Assembly (NCBI GenBank): GCA_021776195.1
Contig: JAJFGK010000010.1
Coordinates: 1-52,101, forward strand
Direction: 5' to 3'
Length of the DNA: 52,101 nucleotides
Source of the DNA: Kiloniellaceae bacterium
GTDB lineage: Bacteria; Pseudomonadota; Alphaproteobacteria; Kiloniellales; Kiloniellaceae
The notes below the pieces were generated by a model, which saw nothing but the letters and a program-made list of their open reading frames with translations, was not told the DNA's origin and searched no databases. This document shows positions 34,691 to 44,027 of the stretch, in pieces. Numbering within the stretch: position 1 is the stretch's first letter; every line of letters begins with the position of its first letter. The position numbers and the translations under genes were made by a program.

Positions 34691-35839
34691 CTACTGCCGC
34701 AGGAAGTCCAGCAGCCGGTCGCTGACGGCGTCGGGTTGCTCCTGCTGGACCCAGTGGCCGGCGCCCTCGATCAGATGACAGGCCGCCATCCGCGTGCAAG
34801 CCTCGTTTTGCATGCGTTCGAACTCGCCGGGTTTCTGGTAGACGCCCCAGTCGCTGCGCCCGGCGATGAAGCAGGCGGGCACATCGATGGTTCGACCGGC
34901 GAAGAGCCGGAGCTCGCTGCCCGAAAGCCCCCCGGTGCCGCAGCGGTACCACTGCAGCCCGCCCTGAAAGCCGGTGCGTTGGAACTCGTCGCGATAGACC
35001 GCCAACTCCGCATCCGGTAGCCAGCGGCAGGCGGCGATTTCGGCCGCCGAGGGCATCTCGGACGCCACGGTTTCGGCCATGGTCCGATCCAGGTCCATGA
35101 CGTAGTAGGCCGGCAGCTTGGCCAGCTCGGTGGCGCTCCAGGCCTCCAGGGGATAGGGCTCGTTGGCCGGCCAGTCGGCGCTCTTGTGATGGTAGTAGGC
35201 GCGCAGAAAGGCCTGCAGGCCTTGGGCGGGGCGGTGCATGTCGGCATCGGCCTGGCGGGTCGAGTAGTACCACTGATAGTGCTTGCGCGGCCTCTCCAGA
35301 GCCGCCAGATCGGCGTGAACCCTGTCCGCGAGGGGTGCCGGCGCGCCATCGGCGCAGTCGAAGTGCAAAGCCGGCGGGCCGCCGAAGGGCGCGCTCATCA
35401 GGACCAGTGAGCGGAAGACATCGGGGCGGGCGAGGGCGCAGGTGGCCGCCACGGGCGAGCCGAAGTCGTGCCCCACCACGGCCGCCACGCTACGGTGGCC
35501 AAGCGCGAACACCAGCGCCAGGGCATCGCGTGCCAGGCTCATCAGGCTGAAGGAAGCAAGGTCGCCGTCGTAAGCGCCGTCCCAGCCCGTGGTCCGGCCA
35601 TAGCCGCGCTGGTCGGGCGCGACCACATGGAAGCCGGCCGCCGCCAACGGCAGCATCACCCGGCGCCAACTGTAGGCCAGCTCGGGAAAGCCGTGCAGCA
35701 ACAGGACGCAGGGGCGCGCCTGGTCCTCGCCCGAACCTGGAAAACCGGCCTCCAGAAGGTGCAGGGTCAAGCCGTTGACGCCTTCGACGAAGCGCGAGCG
35801 AATGCCTGGCGGCAAGGGGATATCATCGTAAGGAGGCAT
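34691..35839 (-). CDS. Alpha/beta hydrolase, epoxide hydrolase-like
   Basis: This 382-residue protein has the alpha/beta hydrolase landmarks: HGFPELAYSWRRV with the oxyanion-hole HGF, RGYGRTTGWD, the nucleophile elbow in VVGHDFGSPVA with Asp as nucleophile, and the catalytic His in GAGHWVQQEQP. The Asp nucleophile is typical of epoxide hydrolases and haloalkane dehalogenases; two Tyr residues in the cap are expected for the former. The ATG at 35839 is chosen because homology begins there; the open frame continues upstream through the antisense of the MarR gene. The substrate is unknown. Confidence 0.85.
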   Translation of the reverse strand: MPPYDDIPLPPGIRSRFVEGVNGLTLHLLEAGFPGSGEDQARPCVLLLHGFPELAYSWRRVMLPLAAAGFHVVAPDQRGYGRTTGWDGAYDGDLASFSLMSLARDALALVFALGHRSVAAVVGHDFGSPVAATCALARPDVFRSLVLMSAPFGGPPALHFDCADGAPAPLADRVHADLAALERPRKHYQWYYSTRQADADMHRPAQGLQAFLRAYYHHKSADWPANEPYPLEAWSATELAKLPAYYVMDLDRTMAETVASEMPSAAEIAACRWLPDAELAVYRDEFQRTGFQGGLQWYRCGTGGLSGSELRLFAGRTIDVPACFIAGRSDWGVYQKPGEFERMQNEACTRMAACHLIEGAGHWVQQEQPDAVSDRLLDFLRQ

Positions 35840-35937
35840 GGCGGCAGTCCTGTTGGGCGACGGGACTCTAGAGCACTTCCATGTAACAAAGAAGTGCTCT
35901 AGCAGCGCCGCGACAGGCAGGTCGAGGGGAGAACGCG

Positions 35938-36381
35938 TTAAGTCAGCTTGGCGAGAACGGCGGTCAATTGCGCAACCTCTTTGGGCCTGAGCTTTGCAGC
36001 GAAATGCCGGACGATGGCGGCGCGGTAGACCGGCCACATGGCCTTCAGCAGAGCGCGGCCCTTGGCCGTGATCCGCAGCCGCTGACCGCGGCGATCTTCC
36101 AGGCAGGGCAGCCGCTCGACATGGCCCGCCCGCGTCAGCCGGTCGCCCAGACGCGAGAGGTTGTACTGTTCCAGCAGCATGTGCGCCTGCAGCTCGAAGG
36201 GCCGCAGGCCGGCCTTCCCGGCCCGCCGCAGCTCCAGCAGGGCGTCGTACCAAGCCAGCGCGGGCAGCCCTGCCGTCTTGAGATCGGCCTCCACCGCGTC
36301 CACCAGGGTCCGGGTGACCCGCAGGAAGAGGGGCCAGGCCGTCAGCGCCTCTTGGCTTGCTTGTTTCTTCAAGGGGGCCAT
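35938..36381 (-). CDS. MarR family transcriptional regulator
   Basis: This 147-residue protein has the winged-helix pattern of MarR repressors: LAWYDALLELRRAG, MLLEQYNLSRLGDRL as the recognition region and the wing CLEDRRGQRLRITAKGRALL. It diverges from a glutathione S-transferase gene. Two copies of an ATGCAWTTGCAT palindrome lie between them, one near each start, so the protein probably represses both genes and responds to an electrophile or phenolic compound. Confidence 0.88.
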   Translation of the reverse strand: MAPLKKQASQEALTAWPLFLRVTRTLVDAVEADLKTAGLPALAWYDALLELRRAGKAGLRPFELQAHMLLEQYNLSRLGDRLTRAGHVERLPCLEDRRGQRLRITAKGRALLKAMWPVYRAAIVRHFAAKLRPKEVAQLTAVLAKLT

Positions 36382-36401
36382 TGCTATCGGTTATCAGATC
36401 T

Positions 36402-36464
36402 ATGCAATTGCATCAAGCTTGACAGTCGGACGGATCAGCATATTTAATTTACATGCATTTGCAT
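36402..36464. promoter_or_regulatory. Paired MarR-type operators between marR and gst
   Basis: A perfect 12-bp palindrome ATGCAATTGCAT lies at 36402-36413, 20 bp from the marR start, and a second copy with one mismatch, ATGCATTTGCAT, lies at 36453-36464, 14 bp from the GST start. Spacing between centres is 51 bp, close to five helical turns, which would put both on the same face of the DNA. Confidence 0.65.
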
Positions 36465-36478
36465 TTAAGGAGACCATC

Positions 36479-37198
36479 ATGCTGACAAAAACGAATGCGA
36501 TCGAGGACCCTAGGGCTGGTGCGGGCCCCGCCCTGACCCTGGTCAGTCACCACCTCTGCCCCTACGTCCAGCGCGCGGCGGTTGCCCTGGACGAGAAGGG
36601 CGTCGCCTTCGAGCGAGTCTCCATCGATCTGGCCGACAAGCCGGATTGGTTTCGCGCGATCTCGCCGCTCGGCAAGGTGCCCCTGCTGAAGGTCGCGGGG
36701 CCGCAGCCCGAGACGGTCCTCTTCGAGTCCGCCGCGATCCTGGAGTACCTGGAAGAGACCCAACCGCTGCCGCTGCACCCGACCGACCCCCTGAAACGGG
36801 CGCGGCACCGGGCCTGGATCGAGGTCGGATCGACCATCCTCGCCGGCATCGCGCGCTTCTATGTGGCCAGGGACCGCCTGGGCCTCGAAGCGGAGGCGGG
36901 TAGGCTCGCCAGTCTGTTCGGGCGGGTCGAGTCAGAACTGGCAAAGGGTCCTTGGTTCGCCGGCGAACGCTTCAGTCTTGTCGATGCGGCCTTCGGCCCG
37001 GTCTTTCGCTACTTCGACGCCTTCGACCGGGTCGCCGACTTCGGCATCCTGGCGGGCAAACCGAGAACTGAGGTCTGGCGTCGCCAACTCGCCCAGCGCC
37101 CCTCGCTGCGGCGTGCCGTCGCCCCTGACTATCCGGACCGGCTATGGGCCTTTCTGATCGCGCGGGACAGTGCCCTGTCGGCCCGGATGGCGGACTAG
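36479..37198 (+). CDS. Glutathione S-transferase family protein
   Basis: This 239-residue protein has the thioredoxin-like N-terminal domain with the catalytic region HHLCPYVQRAAVAL (Cys-Pro-Tyr), the cis-Pro block GKVPLLKV and the glutathione-binding ESAAILEYLEE. An all-helical C-terminal domain follows with the FSLVDAAFGPVF motif. The Cys in the active site suggests an omega- or beta-like class with thiol-transfer activity. The ATG at 36479 follows AAGGAGA. It is divergent from marR and its probable target. Confidence 0.88.
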   Translation: MLTKTNAIEDPRAGAGPALTLVSHHLCPYVQRAAVALDEKGVAFERVSIDLADKPDWFRAISPLGKVPLLKVAGPQPETVLFESAAILEYLEETQPLPLHPTDPLKRARHRAWIEVGSTILAGIARFYVARDRLGLEAEAGRLASLFGRVESELAKGPWFAGERFSLVDAAFGPVFRYFDAFDRVADFGILAGKPRTEVWRRQLAQRPSLRRAVAPDYPDRLWAFLIARDSALSARMAD

Positions 37199-37206
37199 CA
37201 AGCCCT

Positions 37207-39627
37207 TCAGCCGCGCATGCGTTCGGCCTTGGGATCGAACAGCGGCTCGCCGATCATCCGCGCCCTGCGCCGGCTGCCGAGGATCTCGATCTCGACCTCG
37301 CGGCCCTCCTCGGCCAGATCCAGCGGCAGGAAGCCCTGGGCGACGGATTTCTCGACATAATGCGCATAGCCGCCGGAGGTCACGAAGCCGACCACCTTGT
37401 CGTCCAGCCAGATCGGTTCGTCGGCCCAGGCATCGGCGTCCTCGGCTTCGACCAGGAAGGTGCAGAGGCGCTTTTGCGCGCCCTCGGCCTTCTCCTTCAT
37501 GGCGGCGGCCTTGCCGATGAAGTCGGCCGGCTTGTTGTAGGACATGAAGCGGTCGAGACCGGTTTCCAGCGGTGTGTAGTCCGGCTTGAACTCGCGCAGC
37601 CAGGCGCCGAAGGATTTCTCCAGGCGCAGGCTCATCATGGCCCGCATGCCGAAGGGGCGCAGGCCCAGGTCCGTGCCGGCCTCGGTCAGGGCGTGGTAGA
37701 GCGAGACCTGCTGTTCCGGCGGCACGTAGATCTCGTAGCCCAGGTCGCCGGTGTAGGTCACCCGCTGCAAAAGGGCGTCGCAGAGCCCGACCGAGAGGCG
37801 GCGCGCCGACATGAAGGGCAGGGCGGCATTGGAGACGTCGTCGCGGGTGACGCGGGCAAGTAGGTCGCGCGCCCTGGGCCCGGCGATCTGAAAACCGATG
37901 CGCTCCAGCGAAACGTTGCGGAGGACGACCGAGCCGTCGGCCGGCAGGTTCTGTTCGAACCAGCGCTGGTGGAAGGCCTGGGCGGCGTAGGAGGCGGTGA
38001 GCTGGAACTCCGCCTCGCCGAGGCGCGAGATGGTGAAGTCGCCGATCAGCTTGCCCTTGGGGCTCAGCATCGGGGTCAGCGACATGCGCCCCACCTTGGG
38101 GACCCGCCCGGCCATGATCCGGTCGAGCCAGTCCGCCGCGCCGGGCCCGGTCACCGCGAACTTGCTGAAATTGTGGACCTCGTTGAGGCCGACGGCGGTC
38201 CTCACCGCGCGGCATTCCTCGCCGATCGCGGCAAAGGCGTTGGAGCGGCGGAACGAGGGCGTCTCGTAGAGCGGCTCGCCATCCGGTGCGAAGTAGTTGA
38301 CCGCCTCCATGCCGAAGCCCTGGCCGAAGACCGCGCGGCGGCCCTGCCAGAGGCCGTAGGCCGGTGTGGTGTGGAAGGGCCGGCCGGCGGGCAGTTCCTC
38401 ATTGGGGTAGGAGACGGAGAAGCGCCGCTGATAGTTCTCGCGCACCTTGGTGCGGATGTAGCTCTTGGTGCAGTAGTCGCCGAAGCGGGCGACATCCATG
38501 GCGAAGACATCGCGCGAGGGCTCGCCCTCGATCATCCACTCGGCCAGGGTCAGACCGACGCCGCCGCCCTGACTGAAGCCGGCCATGACACCGCAGGCGC
38601 TCCAGTAATTACGCAGGCCCGGCACCGGCCCGACCAGAGGGTTGCCGTCGGGCGCGAAGGTAAAGGGCCCGTTGATGATGCGCTTGACCCCGGCCGTCTC
38701 CAGCACCGGATAGCGCTCGTAGGCGACATCGAGCTTGTCGCCGACGCGCTCCAGCTTGTCGGGCAGCAGTTCGTGGCCGAAATCCCAGGGCGTGCCGTCG
38801 ACCGCCCAGGGGTCGCAGTCCTGCTCGTAGAAGCCGATGACCAGGCCGCGGCCCTCCTGACGCAGATAGGATTCGCCGGCGGGATCCATGCAGTGCGGCA
38901 GTTCGGTATTGTTCTCGTAGACCTGTGGGATGTCGTCGGTCACCAGGTACTGATGCTCCATGGGATGGAGCGGCAGGATGACGCCGACCATCTCGCCCAC
39001 TTCGCGGGCCCAGAGGCCGGCGGCGTTGACCACGTACTCGGCGACGATGGTGCCCTGATCGGTGACCACGTTCCAGGAGCCGTCGGGCCGCGGGGTCAGC
39101 GCCTCGACCTTGGTGCGCAGGGCGATCTCGGCGCCCTGCTGGCGTGCCGCCTTGGCATAGGCGTGGGTCGTGCCCGAGGGGTCGAGATGGCCGTCCAGGG
39201 GATCGTAGAGCGCGCCGATCACGCCCTCGGTGTTGACGATCGGCGAGATCTTTTTGATCTCGGCGGGACCGACGATTTCGGTCTCCAGGCCCATGTAGCG
39301 GTGCTTGGCCCGCTCGGCGGTCAGGAAGTCCATGCGCTCCGGCGTGGTCGCCAGGGTCAGGCCGCCGACATGGTGCAGGCCGCAGGACTGGCCCGAGACC
39401 TGCTCCAACTCCTTGTAGAGCTGGATTGTGTAGCCCTGCAGGGCGGCCATGTTGGTATCGGCGTTCAAGGTGTGGAAGCCGCCGGCGGCATGCCAGGTCG
39501 AGCCTGAGGTCAGCTCCGAGCGCTCGATCAGCAGCACGTCGCTCCAACCCAGTTTGGTCAAATGGTACAGAACGCTGCAGCCGACCACGCCGCCGCCGAT
39601 GACGGCCACCCTGACATGCGATTTCAT
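37207..39627 (-). CDS. FAD-dependent dimethylglycine/sarcosine dehydrogenase-like, with GcvT domain
   Basis: This 806-residue enzyme joins an FAD-dependent amine oxidase (DAO) domain, starting with VAVIGGGVVGCSVLYHL and TSGSTWHAAGG, to a linker domain and a C-terminal folate-binding GcvT domain (MSLTPMLSPKGKLIGDF, GDLGYEIYVPPEQQ, LRLEKSFGAW). This is the layout of dimethylglycine and sarcosine dehydrogenases, which remove N-methyl groups to tetrahydrofolate. The HAAGG segment contains the usual flavin-linked His. It lies downstream of the PLP decarboxylase on the same strand. The exact substrate is not determined; with the Rieske oxygenase at 6.3 kb it could belong to methylamine-osmolyte breakdown. 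Confidence 0.9.
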   Translation of the reverse strand: MKSHVRVAVIGGGVVGCSVLYHLTKLGWSDVLLIERSELTSGSTWHAAGGFHTLNADTNMAALQGYTIQLYKELEQVSGQSCGLHHVGGLTLATTPERMDFLTAERAKHRYMGLETEIVGPAEIKKISPIVNTEGVIGALYDPLDGHLDPSGTTHAYAKAARQQGAEIALRTKVEALTPRPDGSWNVVTDQGTIVAEYVVNAAGLWAREVGEMVGVILPLHPMEHQYLVTDDIPQVYENNTELPHCMDPAGESYLRQEGRGLVIGFYEQDCDPWAVDGTPWDFGHELLPDKLERVGDKLDVAYERYPVLETAGVKRIINGPFTFAPDGNPLVGPVPGLRNYWSACGVMAGFSQGGGVGLTLAEWMIEGEPSRDVFAMDVARFGDYCTKSYIRTKVRENYQRRFSVSYPNEELPAGRPFHTTPAYGLWQGRRAVFGQGFGMEAVNYFAPDGEPLYETPSFRRSNAFAAIGEECRAVRTAVGLNEVHNFSKFAVTGPGAADWLDRIMAGRVPKVGRMSLTPMLSPKGKLIGDFTISRLGEAEFQLTASYAAQAFHQRWFEQNLPADGSVVLRNVSLERIGFQIAGPRARDLLARVTRDDVSNAALPFMSARRLSVGLCDALLQRVTYTGDLGYEIYVPPEQQVSLYHALTEAGTDLGLRPFGMRAMMSLRLEKSFGAWLREFKPDYTPLETGLDRFMSYNKPADFIGKAAAMKEKAEGAQKRLCTFLVEAEDADAWADEPIWLDDKVVGFVTSGGYAHYVEKSVAQGFLPLDLAEEGREVEIEILGSRRRARMIGEPLFDPKAERMRG

Positions 39628-39728
39628 TGTCCCTGGTCCCTCCCTGATCCAATCCTTCCCCTATAGGACAAAAGCGGGGCCGAGGGCACCCCGATTCTTT
39701 TGCGTGGGCGGCGGCGTTGCCTGGGCGG

Positions 39729-41129
39729 TCAGGTGACGGGATCGGCCAGGGCCTGGCGCACCGCGTCGATGCTTTGTTCGATGTCCGCGGCGGCGGTCGC
39801 CCAGTTGCAGACCGAGATCCGCATGACCCGCATGCCGCGCCAGGTCACCCCGCCGAAGAAGGCGATACCCTGATCCTGGATGCGCCCGATGACGGCGTCG
39901 GTGCGCCGGTCATGATCGCCGTCAGCGGCGAGGAAGCGAACCAGGCCCTGGTTGATGATCGGCGCGGCGGCCAGTTCGGCCCCGGGCAGCGCGGCGATCC
40001 CTTCGGCCAGCCGGCTGGCATGGGCGCAGCAGCGGTCCACCAGATCGGCGATGCCATTGCGGCCGAGGGAGCGGATCGCCGCGTAGGCGGCAAAGCCCCG
40101 CCCGCGCCGGGACCATTCCGGGTTCCAGTCCTTTTGGTTGCGCAGACCCTCGAGCGGCACCGCGTAGCTCGTGACCTGTGAAAAGGCGGCGCTGTGGGCG
40201 GCGGGATCGGCGACGTAGACGAAGCCGGAATCGAAGGGAAGGTTCAGCCACTTGTGACCATCGGTGGCCCAGGAATCGGCCGCCTCGACGCCGGTCAGCA
40301 GGTGACGGTGGATCTCGCTCGCCGCTGCCCAAAGCCCGAAGGCGCCGTCAACGTGCACCCAGGCCCCCTGGGCGCGGGCGAGGGGGCAGAGGTCGGCGAA
40401 GTCATCGAAGGCGCCGGTGTTCAGGTCGCCCGCTTGCAGACAGACCACCGTGGGTGCGTCGGGCCGGTTCCGCAGGGCTTCGTTCAGACGGCCGGCCTGG
40501 AGGCGCCCGAGGTTGTCGCTCTCGACAATCTCGACCGCGTTGGTGCCGATGCCGAGCAGGCGGACCGCGCGTAGGATCGACTCGTGGCGGTTGGCACTGG
40601 TCAAGACGCGCAGCGGCGGGGCGCTGGCAAGACCTTGCGTCTCGACGTCCCATCCGCGATCCGCCAGCAGCCAGTGCCGGGCGGCCGCCAGGGCCGTGGT
40701 GTGGGCCATTTGACAGCCGGTTACCAAGGCAAAGGACGCGGTCTCGGGCAGACCCAGGAGCTCCTTGGTCCAGGCACCGCAGATCTCCTCGATCACGGCC
40801 TCGGCCGGCGCGGTCACGTTGGACGCGGCGTTCTGATCCCAGGTCGAGGTGAGCCAGTCGGCGGCCAGCGCGGCGGGCAGCGTGCCGCCGATAACCCAGC
40901 CGAAGAAGCGACCGTTGGTCGAGCTCAAGAGCCCGTCGCGGGTGTCGCGGACCAGGTCGTCGATGACCTGGTCGGACGGGGTGCCCTGCTGTGGCAGGGG
41001 ACCGCCGAGCTTCGTCCGCAAGGTCGCGGGCGTCGCGGAGGCGTTAATCGGGCTGCGGTCGAGGTCTTCGATGTACTTGACCGCATGGGCCGCAGCGGCC
41101 TGCAAGACCGTGGCGTCGTTCACCGTCAT
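39729..41129 (-). CDS. PLP-dependent decarboxylase (aromatic amino acid decarboxylase family)
   Basis: This 466-residue group II decarboxylase has the HVDGAFGLWAAAS block (PLP-Asp), the PLP lysine in WATDGHKWLNLPFDSG and an N-terminal domain with TKLGGPLPQQG. The family decarboxylates Tyr, Trp, Dopa or Glu; specificity is not readable here. The ATG at 41129 follows a very good GGAGG element; the frame is open upstream without support. It is followed by the DMGDH-like gene on the same strand after 101 bp. Confidence 0.88.
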   Translation of the reverse strand: MTVNDATVLQAAAAHAVKYIEDLDRSPINASATPATLRTKLGGPLPQQGTPSDQVIDDLVRDTRDGLLSSTNGRFFGWVIGGTLPAALAADWLTSTWDQNAASNVTAPAEAVIEEICGAWTKELLGLPETASFALVTGCQMAHTTALAAARHWLLADRGWDVETQGLASAPPLRVLTSANRHESILRAVRLLGIGTNAVEIVESDNLGRLQAGRLNEALRNRPDAPTVVCLQAGDLNTGAFDDFADLCPLARAQGAWVHVDGAFGLWAAASEIHRHLLTGVEAADSWATDGHKWLNLPFDSGFVYVADPAAHSAAFSQVTSYAVPLEGLRNQKDWNPEWSRRGRGFAAYAAIRSLGRNGIADLVDRCCAHASRLAEGIAALPGAELAAAPIINQGLVRFLAADGDHDRRTDAVIGRIQDQGIAFFGGVTWRGMRVMRISVCNWATAAADIEQSIDAVRQALADPVT

Positions 41130-41254
41130 GGTTCCTCCTGAAGGGGGCGCGTTGCTGGTAAGGCGGAAGGGTTGCAGGGCTGGGACCGGATCGTCCAGCG
41201 CCATCGTTTCAACCCGCATCGAAGGAAGAGGGTCGTGCCGTGATCAGGTGCGGA

Positions 41255-42151
41255 TCAGGCCAGGGCAGAGCTTGTGACAGCGGGCTCCCCAGCCAAAGCC
41301 CGCTCACCGCGCCAAACCAGGCGGCTTTCGGCGAGGGGGACACCGGTGGCGGCCCGGGCGGCCTCGGGCAGGACATCGAGGCTGGGCCAGAGGCCGGTCT
41401 CCAGACAGCCGGCGTAGCCGTTCGCCAGCCCTTCCTGGCGCATCTTGCCTGCCGCGCCGGCATGGTCGTAGGCCAGGGCGCGGATTTCAACCGTCAGGTC
41501 CGCGCCCTCGGCCCCCAGCAGGGCGAACCAGACCCGGGGCGTGCCGTCATTGGCCGGCATGCCGATGGCCCCGGCGTTGAGCCAGAGACGACCCCTATCC
41601 AGCGCGGCGAAGGGAATGCCGCTGTGACCGCCGATGACCCCGTCCAGGCCGGCGGCATCCAGTTCATCCGAAATGTCCTCCCGCGGCGAGGCAGCGAAGA
41701 TCATGCGGTTCATCTGGCTGACGCCGCCGTGGATCGCCAGCAGGCGCCGGCCGGCGATCTCGACCACCAGATGACGCGGCAGGGTGCCCATCCAGGCCTT
41801 GGTCTCAGGATCGAGACGTTGCCGGGAATAGCTGTACCACTGGGCCGACAGCAGGTCGCAGAGCGTCCCCTCCTCGAAGCCGCAGCCGCAATCTTCGGCC
41901 TCCAGCGCCAGGGATTCCTCGCAGTTGCCCATGATGGTGGCGATGCCGGCCTGGCGGATCAGATCGACCGTGGCTTGCGGTTCGGCGCAGTAGGCCACGA
42001 GGTCGCCGGTACAGAGCATCTCGCGAGGCGCGATTCCGAGACGGGCGGCCTCGGCCAGCAGAGCCTGGGTCGCCTGGCGGTTGCTGTAGGGGCCGCCGAA
42101 GACCAGCAGGCGCTCGGCGCAATGCAGTCGGGGTAGTGAAGTCGTATCCAT
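41255..42151 (-). CDS. Metallophosphoesterase-fold protein with atypical metal motifs
   Basis: This 298-residue protein follows the layout of YfcE/ApaH-like phosphoesterases, with CTGDLVAYC, an AIHGGVSQMN block and GGHSGIPF. The usual metal ligands differ: the first motif (DxHGN) reads FGGPYSNRQ, the GNHE motif is GNCEES, and GHTH is GHSG. A cysteine-rich segment, EDCGCGFEEGTLCD, follows the GNCE motif. I recall related proteins with the same changes in other alphaproteobacteria, so it is likely a conserved subfamily with altered chemistry, possibly a different metal site. It starts 10 bases after the amidohydrolase stop, so the two are probably co-transcribed. Confidence 0.75.
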   Translation of the reverse strand: MDTTSLPRLHCAERLLVFGGPYSNRQATQALLAEAARLGIAPREMLCTGDLVAYCAEPQATVDLIRQAGIATIMGNCEESLALEAEDCGCGFEEGTLCDLLSAQWYSYSRQRLDPETKAWMGTLPRHLVVEIAGRRLLAIHGGVSQMNRMIFAASPREDISDELDAAGLDGVIGGHSGIPFAALDRGRLWLNAGAIGMPANDGTPRVWFALLGAEGADLTVEIRALAYDHAGAAGKMRQEGLANGYAGCLETGLWPSLDVLPEAARAATGVPLAESRLVWRGERALAGEPAVTSSALA

Positions 42152-42161
42152 GGGCGAAGAT

Positions 42162-43808
42162 CTATGCGCCCTCGGCCTCGTGAACAAGCGCGCCGTCGAG
42201 CACGGTCATACACGTTTTCGTTTCCAGTAGCTGGTCGGGCGGCAGGCGGAAGATGTCGCGGTCCAGGACCGCGAAGTCGGCGCGCTTGCCGGGTTCGAGC
42301 GAACCCTTGACCTTCTCCTCGCGCCCCACCCAGGCACCCAGGGTGGTGTAGGCCTCCAGCGCTTCCCAGAGAGTGATCGCCTCGCTGGCGTCGAGGTCGG
42401 CCCCGGTCTGGGCCTTGCGAGCGACCAGGGAATAGATGCCACGGAAGGGATTGGGGTCGCAGACCGGGGCATCTGAATGGCCCGGAGCGGGAATACCCTG
42501 GTCGATCAGGCTGCGGTGCGGCCACATGAACTTCATCGCCTCGGCGCCGCGGTTGCGCAGGTAAGCCTCGCCCAGATCGTAGGCAAAACCGCTGGCCGAA
42601 GAGGCCACCACGCCGAGGCGCTTCAGGCGGGCCCGGATATCCGGCGTCACACAGCAGCAGTGTTCCACCCGCATGCGGTGATCGGCCCGGGGGTGTGCCT
42701 CGAGCGCCGCCTCGTAGGCGTCGAGCACGAAATCGATGCCGCGGTCGCCGACACCATCGGCACAGACCGTGAGGCCGGCGGCGTGGGCGGCCAGGACCCG
42801 GCGCGCGAAGTCCTCGGTCTCGTAGAGCAGCATGCCCCGGTTGTCGGCCGGTTCGCCCAGCACCGCCTGGCCGCGGTAGGGCTCGTAGTAGGCGGCGGTG
42901 CGCCCGGAGGTCGAGCAGTCGGGGCACCACTCGACGCCGACCAGGCGGATCCAGTCGTCGCCGAACCCGGTACGGATACCGGCGTCGATCAGGCTCTCGA
43001 TCAGGCCTTCCTCCCGCCCGCTGGCGATGATCCCGACCCGCATTTTCAGGCGGCCGGCCTCGCGCATGCGCTGGTAGGCCTTGATCGCCGGACGGGTCGC
43101 CAGGCTGTTGTGGATCGAGGTGATGCCGAGAGCGAGAAACCCCTGGAAGACCGTCTCAAGGCCGTCGGCCAGCTCCTCGATCTTGATCCCCGACTCGGCC
43201 TCCTCCAAGACCTGGTGCGCCGCGGTCTCGCGCAGCAGGCCGGTCAGCCGGCCGGTCTCGGGGTCGCGGTCGTAGCGCCCGAAGGGCGGATCCGGCGTGG
43301 TCTCGTCGATGGCGCAGCGGGCCAAGGCCCCCGAGTTGGCCAGGCCGACATGCCCGTCGGTGCGGAAGATGAAGACCGGACGCCCCTGGCCGGCTTTGTC
43401 GAGTTCGGCGCGGCTGGGGTAGCCGCCGAGCTTCACGTCGTCGTAGCGATAGCCGGCGACCCAGTCGTTCGTCCCCTTGGCTTCGCCGGCCCGGGCGATG
43501 GCGGCGAGCGCGGCTTCCTTGTCCCGGGTGCCGGGCCAGGAGAAATCGAGCCAGCGGCCGATCCGGGTGCCCTGCATGTCGCAGTGGACATGGGTGTCGA
43601 TCAGACCGGGGATGACCGTGCGGCCGCCGGCGTCGATGACCCGGGTGTCCGGTCCGGCCAGTTCCGCCACGGCCGCCTCGTCGCCCACGGCGATGATCCG
43701 GCCGTCGGCCGCGGCCAGAGCCTCGGCGAAGGTCCCGGCGGGTGCCATGGTGGCAATCTTGGCGTTGGTCAACAGCAGGTCGATATCGGGCCGGGCAGGG
43801 GAGGTCAT
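42162..43808 (-). CDS. YtcJ-like metal-dependent amidohydrolase
   Basis: This 548-residue protein belongs to the amidohydrolase superfamily. It has a composite N-terminal strand region (LLLTNAKIATM), the HxH metal motif in GLIDTHVHCDM, a conserved HCCC segment after RVEHC, the SDAPVCDPNPFRGIY block with the metal Asp, and the C-terminal GSLEPGKRADFAVLD closing strand. YtcJ-type members hydrolyse amides or formamides; no substrate is implied. The ATG at 43808 begins MTSPARPD; an earlier start at 43820 is possible. The phosphoesterase-fold gene follows 10 bases downstream. Confidence 0.85.
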   Translation of the reverse strand: MTSPARPDIDLLLTNAKIATMAPAGTFAEALAAADGRIIAVGDEAAVAELAGPDTRVIDAGGRTVIPGLIDTHVHCDMQGTRIGRWLDFSWPGTRDKEAALAAIARAGEAKGTNDWVAGYRYDDVKLGGYPSRAELDKAGQGRPVFIFRTDGHVGLANSGALARCAIDETTPDPPFGRYDRDPETGRLTGLLRETAAHQVLEEAESGIKIEELADGLETVFQGFLALGITSIHNSLATRPAIKAYQRMREAGRLKMRVGIIASGREEGLIESLIDAGIRTGFGDDWIRLVGVEWCPDCSTSGRTAAYYEPYRGQAVLGEPADNRGMLLYETEDFARRVLAAHAAGLTVCADGVGDRGIDFVLDAYEAALEAHPRADHRMRVEHCCCVTPDIRARLKRLGVVASSASGFAYDLGEAYLRNRGAEAMKFMWPHRSLIDQGIPAPGHSDAPVCDPNPFRGIYSLVARKAQTGADLDASEAITLWEALEAYTTLGAWVGREEKVKGSLEPGKRADFAVLDRDIFRLPPDQLLETKTCMTVLDGALVHEAEGA

Positions 43809-44027
43809 GGCGGTTCTCACGTTGGCGGGCTATTCGATCCGCTACGCTAACGCGGGCGGCCGGGCATGCAAGCGCCTTGCTCGGGAGAGGCCGCGACCGG
43901 GGTCGGGGAAGGGCTCGAGTATCGGGATCATCTCGCTTGCAAGCGGGTCTCCGGGCGATGTAGAAGCCACCTTCACCGTGCCAAGGCACGGACCCGCATC
44001 CACCGCACGCAAAGGGCGCTCTAGCTG

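Noticed and set aside
37969..39507. 512-residue open frame opposite the DMGDH-like gene
   Set aside because: The minus strand encodes a full FAD/GcvT enzyme; the plus frame has biased, low-complexity composition.
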